Positions 35,753-44,241 of a stretch of 45,082 bases of DNA are shown piece by piece. The stretch lies in the NCBI GenBank assembly GCA_947632585.1, contig CANRPS010000008.1, forward strand, positions 1-45,082, given 5' to 3'. Under the pieces are notes generated by a model, which saw only the letters and a list, made by a program, of their open reading frames with translations, was not told the origin of the DNA and searched no databases. How positions within the stretch are numbered: position 1 is the first letter of the stretch; each line of letters starts with the position of its first letter. The translations under genes were made by a program, and so were the position numbers. The stretch is from an uncultured Clostridia bacterium. GTDB taxonomy: Bacteria > Bacillota > Clostridia > TANB77 > CAG-508.

Positions 35753-37252
35753 ATGAAGATGGCAATAAAAAGAGGGTTAATAATACTTGTAGGATTAGCA
35801 GTACAAATAGCAGCATCATTATCTGTATATCTTTTTTTTATAGAACATGTATTTTTTATAAATCTATTTTTTGAAATTTTAGGTTTATTACTTATACTTA
35901 ATCTAATAAAAAATAGCAAAAGCTATTCTTATACATTACCGATAATTATATGTTTAATATTATTCCCACTAATAGGGACAGTACTTTATATTATTTACTA
36001 TAGGAATAAAAATAGTAGCAAAACATTAAAAAAAATAAAACAAAGTGAAAAAGATAACAAAAAATATTTAGTTCAAGATGAAAAAATAAGAGACAAATTT
36101 GAAGATAATGGAAAAATAATATATTTAAGTGATTTTGCAGGATATCCAGTGACTAAAAATAATGATATAACTTATTATAAAATTGGAGAAGAAGCATTTA
36201 GTGCTATGCTTGAAGAACTAAAAAAAGCCGAAAAATTTATTTTTTTTGAATACTTTATTGTAGCACATGGAACAATGTGGAATTCTATTTTAGAAATATT
36301 AGAAGAAAAGGCAGCTAAAGGTGTAGATGTAAGAGTTATATATGATGATATGGGTTGTATTTCTACATTAGAAAAAGATTACTATAAAAAATTAGAAGAA
36401 AAAGGAATAAAATGTGTTGTATTTAATAGACTAAACCCTATAGCTGGCGTTATTATGAATAATCGTGACCATAGAAAAATATTAGTTATAGATGGAAAAG
36501 TAGCATTTTCTGGAGGAATAAATATAGCAGATGAATATATAAATCTTAATAACAAATATGGTCATTGGAAAGATAATGGTATAAAAGTTATAGGAGATGC
36601 TGTATGGAATTATTCAGTAATGTTTTTGACAATGTGGAATGCATACAGAAAAGAAGATGAAAATTTTTATAAGTTTAAATTTGACTATAAAAACAAACCA
36701 GAAACGGAAGGATTTATAGTACCATATGGAGAAACGCCACTAGATGAGGAAATTACAGGAGAAGATGTTTATTTAAATATTATAAACCAAGCAAGTAAAT
36801 ATGTTTATATTTTTACACCATATTTAATCATTGATACAGATATGATAAATGCTTTAAATTTAGCTGTAAAAAGAGGTGTAGATGTAAGAATCGTGATACC
36901 AGGAATTCCTGATAAAAAGATAGTTTATACATTATCAGAATCATATGTAGAACCATTAGTAAAAGGAGGAGTTAAAATATATAAATATACTCCTGGATTT
37001 ATACATAGTAAAGTATTTGTGTCAGATGATAATATTGCAACAGTTGGAACAATTAATATGGATTATAGAAGTTTATATTTACATTTTGAATGTGGATGTT
37101 ATATGGAAAACGTACAAGCAATTAAGGATATAAAAAAAGACTTACTTGATACTATGGAAAAAAGTCATAAAGTAACAGAAATAGAAGCAAAACAAAAGTT
37201 ATTAAAGTCAATTTGGCAATCAGCATTACGATTAGTTGCACCACTTATGTAA
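35753..37252 (+). CDS. cls: Cardiolipin synthase (phospholipase D family)
   Basis: 499 residues. Two N-terminal membrane segments, then two HKD motifs: HRKILVIDGKVAFSGGINI from residue 240 and HSKVFVSDDNIATVGTINMD from 418. It condenses phosphatidylglycerol into cardiolipin at the membrane. A GGGG-rich ribosome site precedes the ATG. Length and architecture are normal for bacterial Cls. Confidence 0.94.
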   Translation: MKMAIKRGLIILVGLAVQIAASLSVYLFFIEHVFFINLFFEILGLLLILNLIKNSKSYSYTLPIIICLILFPLIGTVLYIIYYRNKNSSKTLKKIKQSEKDNKKYLVQDEKIRDKFEDNGKIIYLSDFAGYPVTKNNDITYYKIGEEAFSAMLEELKKAEKFIFFEYFIVAHGTMWNSILEILEEKAAKGVDVRVIYDDMGCISTLEKDYYKKLEEKGIKCVVFNRLNPIAGVIMNNRDHRKILVIDGKVAFSGGINIADEYINLNNKYGHWKDNGIKVIGDAVWNYSVMFLTMWNAYRKEDENFYKFKFDYKNKPETEGFIVPYGETPLDEEITGEDVYLNIINQASKYVYIFTPYLIIDTDMINALNLAVKRGVDVRIVIPGIPDKKIVYTLSESYVEPLVKGGVKIYKYTPGFIHSKVFVSDDNIATVGTINMDYRSLYLHFECGCYMENVQAIKDIKKDLLDTMEKSHKVTEIEAKQKLLKSIWQSALRLVAPLM

Positions 37253-37410
37253 TATAAAAAAAGAAAGAAGGAGTGATAATATATAATATCTCTAATAATT
37301 AACTTATAAGTAATTCGACATAAAGTATTGTATCATTTTAATTGAATATAAATTTTATTTTAGTAAATTATAGTAATATAACATATAAAAAATAAGGAGA
37401 AACAAAATAT

Positions 37411-39570
37411 ATGGAAGAAGAGCTTTATAATATTGGAGTGGAAAGAGAAGGCCTAAGATGTGATGAAAATGGACATCTATCTAAAAAACCACATCCAGAA
37501 GCATTTGGAGATAGAATGAAAAATGAATTCATTTCTACAGATTGGGGAGAAGCTCAAATGGAATTAAGAACTCCAATATGCAAAGATACAGAAGAATGTT
37601 ACGAGAAATTAAGCGAAATAACTAATGTTACTCTATGTGAATTAAACAATCAAAATGAACTACTTTGGCCATATAGTATGCAATGCATACTTCCAAAAGA
37701 AGAAGAATTTCCTTGGGGAAACTATGGAAAAAATACTGAATTACATGAATATGAGATGTACTTATATGAAAAATATGGATATAAAATGCATTGTATGTCA
37801 GGAATACATATGAATTTTTCTTTTAAACCAACATTATTTGAAAAAATAAAAAAAGAATTTAACAATGTTCCAGAAGACATAAATGATGCTTATTTAAAAA
37901 TAACAAGAGCTTTTATGAAAAAGGCTTGGATATTAATGTACTTTTTTGGAGCGACTCCTTTACAATTAGATGAAGGCGAAATGAGCAAAATATCATTAAG
38001 GAATACAGAAAAAACAGGATTTTCGAGTACAAAGAAGTTAAAAGTAGACTTAACTAATAAAAACACATATTTAGAATCAATAAAAGACTTGATGAAAGAT
38101 AATACGATTAATGCTCCTACTGAACTTTATATACCAATAAGAATAAAATCTAAGGACAAATATAATATATTAGAAGAATTGAAAAAAGACGAAATAGATC
38201 ACATAGAAGTTAGATTATGTGATATAAATCCATTTGATAAATGTGGAGTATCTATAGATCAAATGAATATATTTGTATTGTTTATAATACAATGTCTTAT
38301 TGAAGATGAGGAAAATTTTCATGGATATGACTATAAACAAATTGCAGAAGAAGGATTTAATAGTAAACAAATAGATGAACTTATAGATGAACTAAAATTC
38401 TATAAAGAAATAAATGAAAAATTAGAACTTGTTTTTGAAGAAAGTATTGATAAATATTTGAATAATATTACACGAAAACAAAATAATATAGCAGAAGAAG
38501 TGATTAAACTTTCTGAAAATGAAGGATTACTAAATGGGATTTTAAATCTTGCAAAAAATTATAGCAAACAAGCAGAAGAAGTGAGATATAAAATAACAAA
38601 TCATCCTATGCTAGAACCTTCAACACAAATATTAATAAAAGATGCTATTACAAGAGGAATTAATTATAATATTATTGATGAAAAAAATAGTTTTGTGGAA
38701 TTTGATAATGGAAAAATAAAACAATGTGTGATTCAAGCATCAAAAACATCTAAAGACACATATATATTTCCTTTTATTACAGATGATAAAATTTATGCAA
38801 AAAAAATAATGAAAGAAAATGGTATTGATACTCCTCAGTGTAAATTAATTAACAATAGAATGAGTAAAGAAAAGATTGATAAAATACTTAAAACTATTAT
38901 AGGTAAAGAAGTTGTTATAAAACCTAGAACTACAAATTATGGAGATGGAATTACAATAATTGATAAAAATTCCACATATGAATTATTAACAGATGCAATA
39001 AAATATGCATTTACTTTTGATACAGATGTATTAATAGAAGAATATACTAAGGGAAAAGAATACAGATTTTTAGTAATAGATGGAAAATGTATACATGTTT
39101 CTTGGAGAAGACCAACTAATGTTGTAGGAGATGGAATATCTACGATACAAGAATTAATACAAAAAAAGACTGAAAGTGAAGTATATACAAGGTTTGAAAG
39201 AAAGATTGTTATAAATGATTTAATGATAAATTATCTTAAAGAACAAGGCTATTCTTTGGAGTATAGACCTAAAAAAGACGAAAGAATATATCTCCATAAA
39301 ATTTCAAATGTAAGCAAAGGTGGAGAAGGAGTAGGTGTAAATGAAATAATGCCTGATTATTTCAAAAAAATTGCAGAGAAGGTTGCTAAAGCTTTTGATG
39401 CAAAAATTGCAGGAGTAGATATAATAATAGACGATTTAAATAAAAATGATTATAAAGTGATAGAGATAAATGATAATCCGGGATTTTTATCAAATGAATA
39501 TCCTGTTGAAGGAAATGGAGCTAAAATCGGAATTGAAATACTTAAACTATTAAATTTAATAGAAAAATAA
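37411..39570 (+). CDS. gshAB: Bifunctional glutamate-cysteine ligase / glutathione synthetase (GshAB/GshF)
   Basis: 719 residues. The N-terminal half is gamma-glutamylcysteine ligase (VEREGLRC, STDWGEAQMELRTP, MSGIHMNFSF). From about residue 450 a D-Ala-ligase-like ATP-grasp domain follows, with VIKPRTTNYGDGITII, LIEEYTKGKEYRFLVIDGK and VIEINDNPGF. One protein therefore makes glutathione in two steps, an arrangement known from some Gram-positives. AAGGAG lies about 12 bases before the ATG. The preceding gap (37253-37410) shows only an isolated ribosome-site-like GAAGGAGTG and AT-rich DNA. Confidence 0.93.
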   Translation: MEEELYNIGVEREGLRCDENGHLSKKPHPEAFGDRMKNEFISTDWGEAQMELRTPICKDTEECYEKLSEITNVTLCELNNQNELLWPYSMQCILPKEEEFPWGNYGKNTELHEYEMYLYEKYGYKMHCMSGIHMNFSFKPTLFEKIKKEFNNVPEDINDAYLKITRAFMKKAWILMYFFGATPLQLDEGEMSKISLRNTEKTGFSSTKKLKVDLTNKNTYLESIKDLMKDNTINAPTELYIPIRIKSKDKYNILEELKKDEIDHIEVRLCDINPFDKCGVSIDQMNIFVLFIIQCLIEDEENFHGYDYKQIAEEGFNSKQIDELIDELKFYKEINEKLELVFEESIDKYLNNITRKQNNIAEEVIKLSENEGLLNGILNLAKNYSKQAEEVRYKITNHPMLEPSTQILIKDAITRGINYNIIDEKNSFVEFDNGKIKQCVIQASKTSKDTYIFPFITDDKIYAKKIMKENGIDTPQCKLINNRMSKEKIDKILKTIIGKEVVIKPRTTNYGDGITIIDKNSTYELLTDAIKYAFTFDTDVLIEEYTKGKEYRFLVIDGKCIHVSWRRPTNVVGDGISTIQELIQKKTESEVYTRFERKIVINDLMINYLKEQGYSLEYRPKKDERIYLHKISNVSKGGEGVGVNEIMPDYFKKIAEKVAKAFDAKIAGVDIIIDDLNKNDYKVIEINDNPGFLSNEYPVEGNGAKIGIEILKLLNLIEK

Positions 39571-39577
39571 AAATAAA

Positions 39578-39616
39578 AATAAGTAGTATGAAAAATCTAT
39601 TTCACACTACTTATTT
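39578..39616. terminator. Bidirectional terminator between gshAB and the membrane protein gene
   Basis: An AAATAAGTAGTATGAAA arm pairs with its complement ending in ACTACTTATTTTTTT around a short loop. It lies between convergent genes. Confidence 0.75.
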
Positions 39617-39618
39617 TT

Positions 39619-40236
39619 TTATATATTTTTCTTTAAAGCTTTTATTTCATAAGATTTACTGATACCAAAACCAATAATTGCTGCAAGAGATGCTGTTATA
39701 AGTTGATTCATTCCCATTGCAAAATTAAGTGCAGTAAATGCTTTTTGTGGAATGTTTGTTACTAAAGCAAGAAGCCTAAAGAACAAATAAATTATTGCTA
39801 CTTTTGCTAATATAGAAATTATAGAAGAGAAAATATAATTTATCTTTTTTTGTATAAATATTTTTCTATATAAGTAAACAAATAAAAAGTTACCAGCCCA
39901 AATAGCAGGAATCATATATACTGTATATATACTTGCTGATTTAAATATCAACCCACTACTTATAGCTGAAATACTAGGTAATGTAATTATACCTGCAATT
40001 TGTTTAAATCCTTTTACATTAATAGCTGTAGTTACTAAAATAGTATTTACAATTGTACCAACAACATATTGAGAGTGAACTGCAATCCAGCTTGTAGCTC
40101 CAAATAAAGTAGTTAATAAGCTTGGAATAATCATAGGGACAAAAAATATTAAAATACTTAGAATTATCCATTGGATTATTTCAAATTTCTTGGTTAGTGG
40201 ATAAGTAACACTATTTAAACAATTTTCTTTTTCCAT
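39619..40236 (-). CDS. Multi-pass membrane protein of unknown function
   Basis: 205 residues with about five or six hydrophobic segments and a basic C-terminus. Topology and size resemble small integral-membrane (S) components of ECF transporters, but I see no family motif that proves this. AGGAGG precedes the ATG. It stands alone, divergent from the sigma factor gene. Confidence 0.65.
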   Translation of the reverse strand: MEKENCLNSVTYPLTKKFEIIQWIILSILIFFVPMIIPSLLTTLFGATSWIAVHSQYVVGTIVNTILVTTAINVKGFKQIAGIITLPSISAISSGLIFKSASIYTVYMIPAIWAGNFLFVYLYRKIFIQKKINYIFSSIISILAKVAIIYLFFRLLALVTNIPQKAFTALNFAMGMNQLITASLAAIIGFGISKSYEIKALKKNI

Positions 40237-40394
40237 TTTTATTACCTCCTATCAATATAATGTTATATCACAAAATTTATAAAAATAACAGAAAATATTT
40301 ATATTAATTAAAAAATTTAAAAAAAATGCAACCAAAATAAAATAAGTGGTAATATATAGATGAAAGGTATCTTAAAAAGGAGTTTAGATCTAAA

Positions 40395-40952
40395 TTGAAA
40401 ACAAAAAATGAGAGAATATCTACTTATATAATAAATAATAAGATTCAAATAGAAGAACTTATGAAAGATTACACAAATTATATATACAAAGTAGTAAGTA
40501 ATTTAAACACAAATTTAACTAATGAAGATATAGAAGAAATTACTTTAGATGTATTTTTGACTATTTGGAAAAACAAAGAAAAATTAGATACAGATAAAAA
40601 GATGTCAAGTTATATAAGTGGAATAACCAAAAACTTAGTAAAGAAGAAAAAAAGAAATATAAAAGTAAATGATAATATTGATAATTATGAGGAGGAATTT
40701 GTTGATTTAACAAATATAGAAATATTTTTAATAGAAAAAGAAAAAAATAAAATTATTGAAAATGAATTAAATAAAAGAAAAGAGCTTGATAAAAAAATAT
40801 TTATTAAATATTACTATGAAGAAAACAAAATAAAAGATATTGCCAAAGACTTTAAATTGACAGAAGCAAAAGTTAAATCAATATTATTTAGAATTAGAAA
40901 AAGATTAGGAAAAATTTTGAAAGAAAAGGGGTATGATTTTAATGGAAAATAA
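40395..40952 (+). CDS. ECF-type sigma-70 factor
   Basis: 185 residues. Region 2 is seen in YTNYIYKVVSNLNTNLTNED, then EITLDVFLTIWKNKEKLD; region 4 has the helix-turn-helix IKDIAKDFKLTEAKVKSIL followed by FRIRKRLGKIL. The TTG start is 12 bases after AAGGAG; the next in-frame ATG lies about 22 codons in. It overlaps the next gene, a DUF4179 membrane protein, by 11 bases, the usual sigma/anti-sigma pairing. Confidence 0.88.
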   Translation: MKTKNERISTYIINNKIQIEELMKDYTNYIYKVVSNLNTNLTNEDIEEITLDVFLTIWKNKEKLDTDKKMSSYISGITKNLVKKKKRNIKVNDNIDNYEEEFVDLTNIEIFLIEKEKNKIIENELNKRKELDKKIFIKYYYEENKIKDIAKDFKLTEAKVKSILFRIRKRLGKILKEKGYDFNGK

Positions 40953-42273
40953 TAATCAAAAGCTGCTAGATGATTTTAAACTAAATATTGCAATAAGTAA
41001 TTTTGAAAAAGATTTGAAAAATGAAGAAGAAAATGTTGCCCCTAAATTTAGAAAAAATTGGAGGAAATATTTTATGAAAAAAAGATGGATCATTGCTGTA
41101 TGTGGAAGCTTAATTTTAGTATCAGGTGTAGTTTTGGCTAAAAACATAGATAATATAAAAAATTATTTTAAAGGACTAGATAAAGGCGTACAAAGAGCAG
41201 CCGAAGAAGGTTATATTGCAGATACAAATATGGATTATATAGAATCAAATGGAATAATAGATGATGAAGGTGAAGTAATAGATAATATAAAAATAGATGC
41301 GAAAATAGAAAACTTTATGATGGATGATGTAAACTTAAATATGGAATTTAATTTTCTATTGGATGAGAAAATTAAAGAAAAAATTGATTTAGATAAACTT
41401 CATAATATAACTTTAAAAGATTTAATTATAAGAGATGAAGAAAATCGTATATTATATGCGGGACCTGATGAACAAGCATTTAATGACTACTGCAAAGAAA
41501 ATAACTTAAACTATATATTTGGAGAAACTAATGAGAACTATATGAATTGTAATCTACAATATTTTCCAACTTATCATGAAAAAAATAGTAATTTTGTAAA
41601 ACTAACTTATAACTTAAATACAGATACATTTCCTAAATCAAAAAAACTATATTTTTCATTTGGAAAGATTAAACTTGAAGAAGAAATAACTAAAAAAACA
41701 ATTACTTTAATAGGAAATTGGAATATAGAGTTAGATGTCCCTGAAAAAATGTATAATAGAACAAGTCAATATTATAAAGTAATAAGTGTAGATAATAAAG
41801 ATTTTGAAGTTTATGCAAGTAAAGTAACAGATACAGGTTTTGAGATAGGTACCATAATTTCGAATATAAAAAAACCAGAACAACCTTTTTCATTAAAAGA
41901 AATTGGAGAAAAGGCAGAAAAATATAATAAAGAATATAATGAAACAGGAATTATATCAGAAGAAGCAAGAGAATTTAAAAATAAATATATTGAATGGATA
42001 TATAACGAATCTCCAATACAAGTATCAAAGAATAACGAATATAAACTTATAGGAAAAGAAATTCAACCAGCATATGTAGAAAATAGTGATGGAGAAAAAT
42101 TTTATTGCACATTAAGTCCAGGCAGAAAGGCAAATGGTAATTTTATTGATGGAAATAAATATGATTTTTATGACACATTTAGCATGACAAAATATGATGC
42201 AACAGATAATATAAGAGTAATACTATTTTATTATGGAACTCCTGTTACGATAGAACTTGAAAAAATAAAATAA
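40942..42273 (+). CDS. DUF4179 domain membrane protein, probable anti-sigma factor
   Basis: 443 residues. A cytoplasmic N-terminus of about 45 residues, one transmembrane segment (about residues 49-66, IIAVCGSLILVSGVVLA) and a large extracellular domain of DUF4179 type. The N-terminal part probably binds the sigma factor encoded just upstream and the outer part senses a signal. I start at ATG 40942, 10 bases after AAGGGG, not at 40933, which abuts the ribosome site. Confidence 0.82.
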   Translation: MENNNQKLLDDFKLNIAISNFEKDLKNEEENVAPKFRKNWRKYFMKKRWIIAVCGSLILVSGVVLAKNIDNIKNYFKGLDKGVQRAAEEGYIADTNMDYIESNGIIDDEGEVIDNIKIDAKIENFMMDDVNLNMEFNFLLDEKIKEKIDLDKLHNITLKDLIIRDEENRILYAGPDEQAFNDYCKENNLNYIFGETNENYMNCNLQYFPTYHEKNSNFVKLTYNLNTDTFPKSKKLYFSFGKIKLEEEITKKTITLIGNWNIELDVPEKMYNRTSQYYKVISVDNKDFEVYASKVTDTGFEIGTIISNIKKPEQPFSLKEIGEKAEKYNKEYNETGIISEEAREFKNKYIEWIYNESPIQVSKNNEYKLIGKEIQPAYVENSDGEKFYCTLSPGRKANGNFIDGNKYDFYDTFSMTKYDATDNIRVILFYYGTPVTIELEKIK

Positions 42274-42343
42274 ATATCAAAAAAAGATTAATAAATAATG
42301 AGTTTTGTGATATACTTTAGATAAAAAACAAGGAGGATAAAAT

Positions 42344-42907
42344 ATGAGGAAAAATATTAAAACAACTGAAGCAATATTTCCTATGCCAGTACTTATGATT
42401 GCAACATATAATGAAGATGGAAGTGTTGATGTAATGAATGCTGCATGGGGTACAATGCTAGAAAGGGATTATGTAGTGCTTAATTTAACTGAAACACATA
42501 AAACAGTTAAAAATATTAAAGAAAGAAAAGCATTTACAGTAAGTATTGCAGATAGTAAACATGTTACAGAGGCAGATTATTTTGGAATAGTATCTGGAAA
42601 TGATACCCCAAACAAATTTGAAAAAACAAATTTGACGTGTGAAAAATCTACAAATGTAGATGCTCCAATTATAAATGAATTTCCAATTTGCATGGAATGT
42701 GAATTTGTAGAATATCAAAATGGAAAATATGGATGTGGTGTTATAGGAAAAATAGTAAATGTAACAGCTGATGAAAAGGTAATGAATGGAAATAATGTTG
42801 ATATTGATTTAGTAGATGCGATAAGTTTTGACCCATATACTCATGGATATTACAAAGTAAACCAGAGAGTTGGTAATGCATTTAAAGATGGAATGCAATT
42901 AAAATAA
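42344..42907 (+). CDS. Flavin reductase family protein (FMN-binding)
   Basis: 187 residues. The flavin reductase-like split-barrel pattern is clear: PMPVLMIATYNEDGSVDVMNAAW, then HKTVKNIKERKAFTVSI, and the late GVIGKIVNVTADE. These proteins bind FMN and act as NAD(P)H-flavin reductases or related redox proteins. AAGGAGG precedes the ATG. It has its own promoter region and terminator. Confidence 0.9.
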   Translation: MRKNIKTTEAIFPMPVLMIATYNEDGSVDVMNAAWGTMLERDYVVLNLTETHKTVKNIKERKAFTVSIADSKHVTEADYFGIVSGNDTPNKFEKTNLTCEKSTNVDAPIINEFPICMECEFVEYQNGKYGCGVIGKIVNVTADEKVMNGNNVDIDLVDAISFDPYTHGYYKVNQRVGNAFKDGMQLK

Positions 42908-42924
42908 TATTAGTATATAATTTA

Positions 42925-42968
42925 GATAACCCAAATAGTTAAAATATTTATTTAACATTTGGGTTATT
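42925..42968 (+). terminator. Hairpin after the flavin reductase gene
   Basis: GATAACCCAAAT (42925-42936) pairs with ATTTGGGTTATT (42957-42968, one G-U). The T tract is weak. Confidence 0.55.
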
Positions 42969-42974
42969 TAAATA

Positions 42975-43003
42975 TTGATAAAGAAATTATTTTATGTTAT
43001 ATT
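42975..43003 (+). promoter_or_regulatory. Promoter of the HD-domain gene at 43047
   Basis: TTGATA (42975-42980), 17 bases, TATATT (42998-43003). Because it lies inside the longest possible reading frame, it argues for the later start at 43047. Confidence 0.6.
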
Positions 43004-43046
43004 TTTTATGAGTGAAGAAAAAGATTATTTAGAAGAGGTGGAAAAA

Positions 43047-43628
43047 ATGCCTAATATATCAAGAGAAGAAGCATTTGAGCTATTAAAGGAATATAATAAA
43101 GAAAAATTTCATATCAGACATGCTTTAGTTGTAGAAGGAGTAATGAAATATTTTGCGGAAAAACTTGGGTTCGAAGAGGAAAAAGAATTTTGGGGAATTG
43201 TAGGCTTATTACATGATTTAGACTTTGAAAAATATCCTGAGGAACATTGTATTAAATCACAAGAAATAATGAGAAAGAAAGGTATTGATGAGAGGATAAT
43301 TCATGCAGTATGTAGCCATGGATATGGCTTATCAGTGGAAATTAAGCCAGAACATGAAATGGAAAAAATCCTATATGCAACTGACGAATTAACTGGATTG
43401 ATTGGAGCGGTAGCTATTATGAGACCATCTAAAAGTGTGCAAGATTTAGAACTAAAATCAGTAAAGAAAAAATTTAAAAACGAAAAATTTGCGGCTGGAT
43501 GTTCTAGAAAAGTAATAGAAGATGGGGCTCAAATGCTTGGATGGGACTTAGATAAATTAATTGAGGAAACAATATTTGCAATGAGAGTAGATGAAGAAAA
43601 AATAAATGAATTTATGAATAATATGTAA
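43047..43628 (+). CDS. HD domain hydrolase
   Basis: 193 residues. FHIRHALVVEGVMKYFAE, the HD pair in GLLHDLDFEKYPEEHC and HAVCSHGYG, ending in a helical region with LTGLIGAVAIMRPSK. HDIG-type metal-binding order suggests a phosphohydrolase; the substrate is unknown. I start at ATG 43047, 6-7 bases after GAGGTGG; an in-frame TTG 72 bases earlier overlaps the promoter. The VOC gene follows within 20 bases. Confidence 0.85.
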   Translation: MPNISREEAFELLKEYNKEKFHIRHALVVEGVMKYFAEKLGFEEEKEFWGIVGLLHDLDFEKYPEEHCIKSQEIMRKKGIDERIIHAVCSHGYGLSVEIKPEHEMEKILYATDELTGLIGAVAIMRPSKSVQDLELKSVKKKFKNEKFAAGCSRKVIEDGAQMLGWDLDKLIEETIFAMRVDEEKINEFMNNM

Positions 43629-43647
43629 AATTAAGGTGAGGAAATTT

Positions 43648-44034
43648 ATGAAATTTAATAAACTAATTCCAGAATTAAGTGTATCTGATATTAATAAAAG
43701 CAAAGAATTTTATCAAAAAATAGGATTTAAAATAATGTATGAAAGAAAAGAAAATAAATTTGCATTTATAGAATTAGAAGGTAATCAAATAATGATAGAA
43801 GAAGTAAATGACAATTGGAATACAGGTAAAATGGAATATCCATTTGGAAGAGGTATTAATATAAGTATGAATATAAAAAATATAGATAATTATTATTTAA
43901 AACTAAAAGAAAAGAATATATGTTTCTTTAAGGAACTTATGACAAATAGTTATAGAGTAAAAGAAACATTATATGAAGATAAGGAGTTTTTAATCCAAGA
44001 CCCAGATGGATATTTATTGAGATTTAATAATTAA
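43648..44034 (+). CDS. VOC family (glyoxalase/bleomycin-resistance-like) protein
   Basis: 128 residues with the single VOC module: LIPELSVSDINKSKEFYQ, then FAFIELEGNQIMIEE and the C-terminal FLIQDPDGYLLRF. Members bind small molecules or metal ions; resistance proteins of this size sequester bleomycin, but no substrate can be assigned. The ATG at 43648 is preceded by AAGGTGAGG; the GTG at 43636 lies within that site. Confidence 0.85.
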   Translation: MKFNKLIPELSVSDINKSKEFYQKIGFKIMYERKENKFAFIELEGNQIMIEEVNDNWNTGKMEYPFGRGINISMNIKNIDNYYLKLKEKNICFFKELMTNSYRVKETLYEDKEFLIQDPDGYLLRFNN

Positions 44035-44106
44035 GTTTAAAAATGAAGAATATTTTATGGGAAAAGATATATAAAATAAAAGTTATAATTATTTGAAATG
44101 ATAAGA

Positions 44107-44152
44107 AAAATGTAGATATCCAAAAATATTTACATTTTTATTTTTTTTTAAA
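44107..44152 (+). terminator. Terminator before the ABC permease gene
   Basis: AAAATGTA pairs with TACATTTT with extended AT pairing, followed by a long T run. Confidence 0.7.
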
Positions 44153-44241
44153 TTTCAAAAATAGTTAACTAAAAAAACACAAAAAGAACATAAATCTAAT
44201 TTAAAATTACCATGTAAAACAATAGGATAAGGAGAAGAAAC

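Noticed and set aside
35608..35874. Small plus-strand ORF before cardiolipin synthase
   Set aside because: It runs across a terminator and overlaps the cls start in another frame; codon pattern is not coding.
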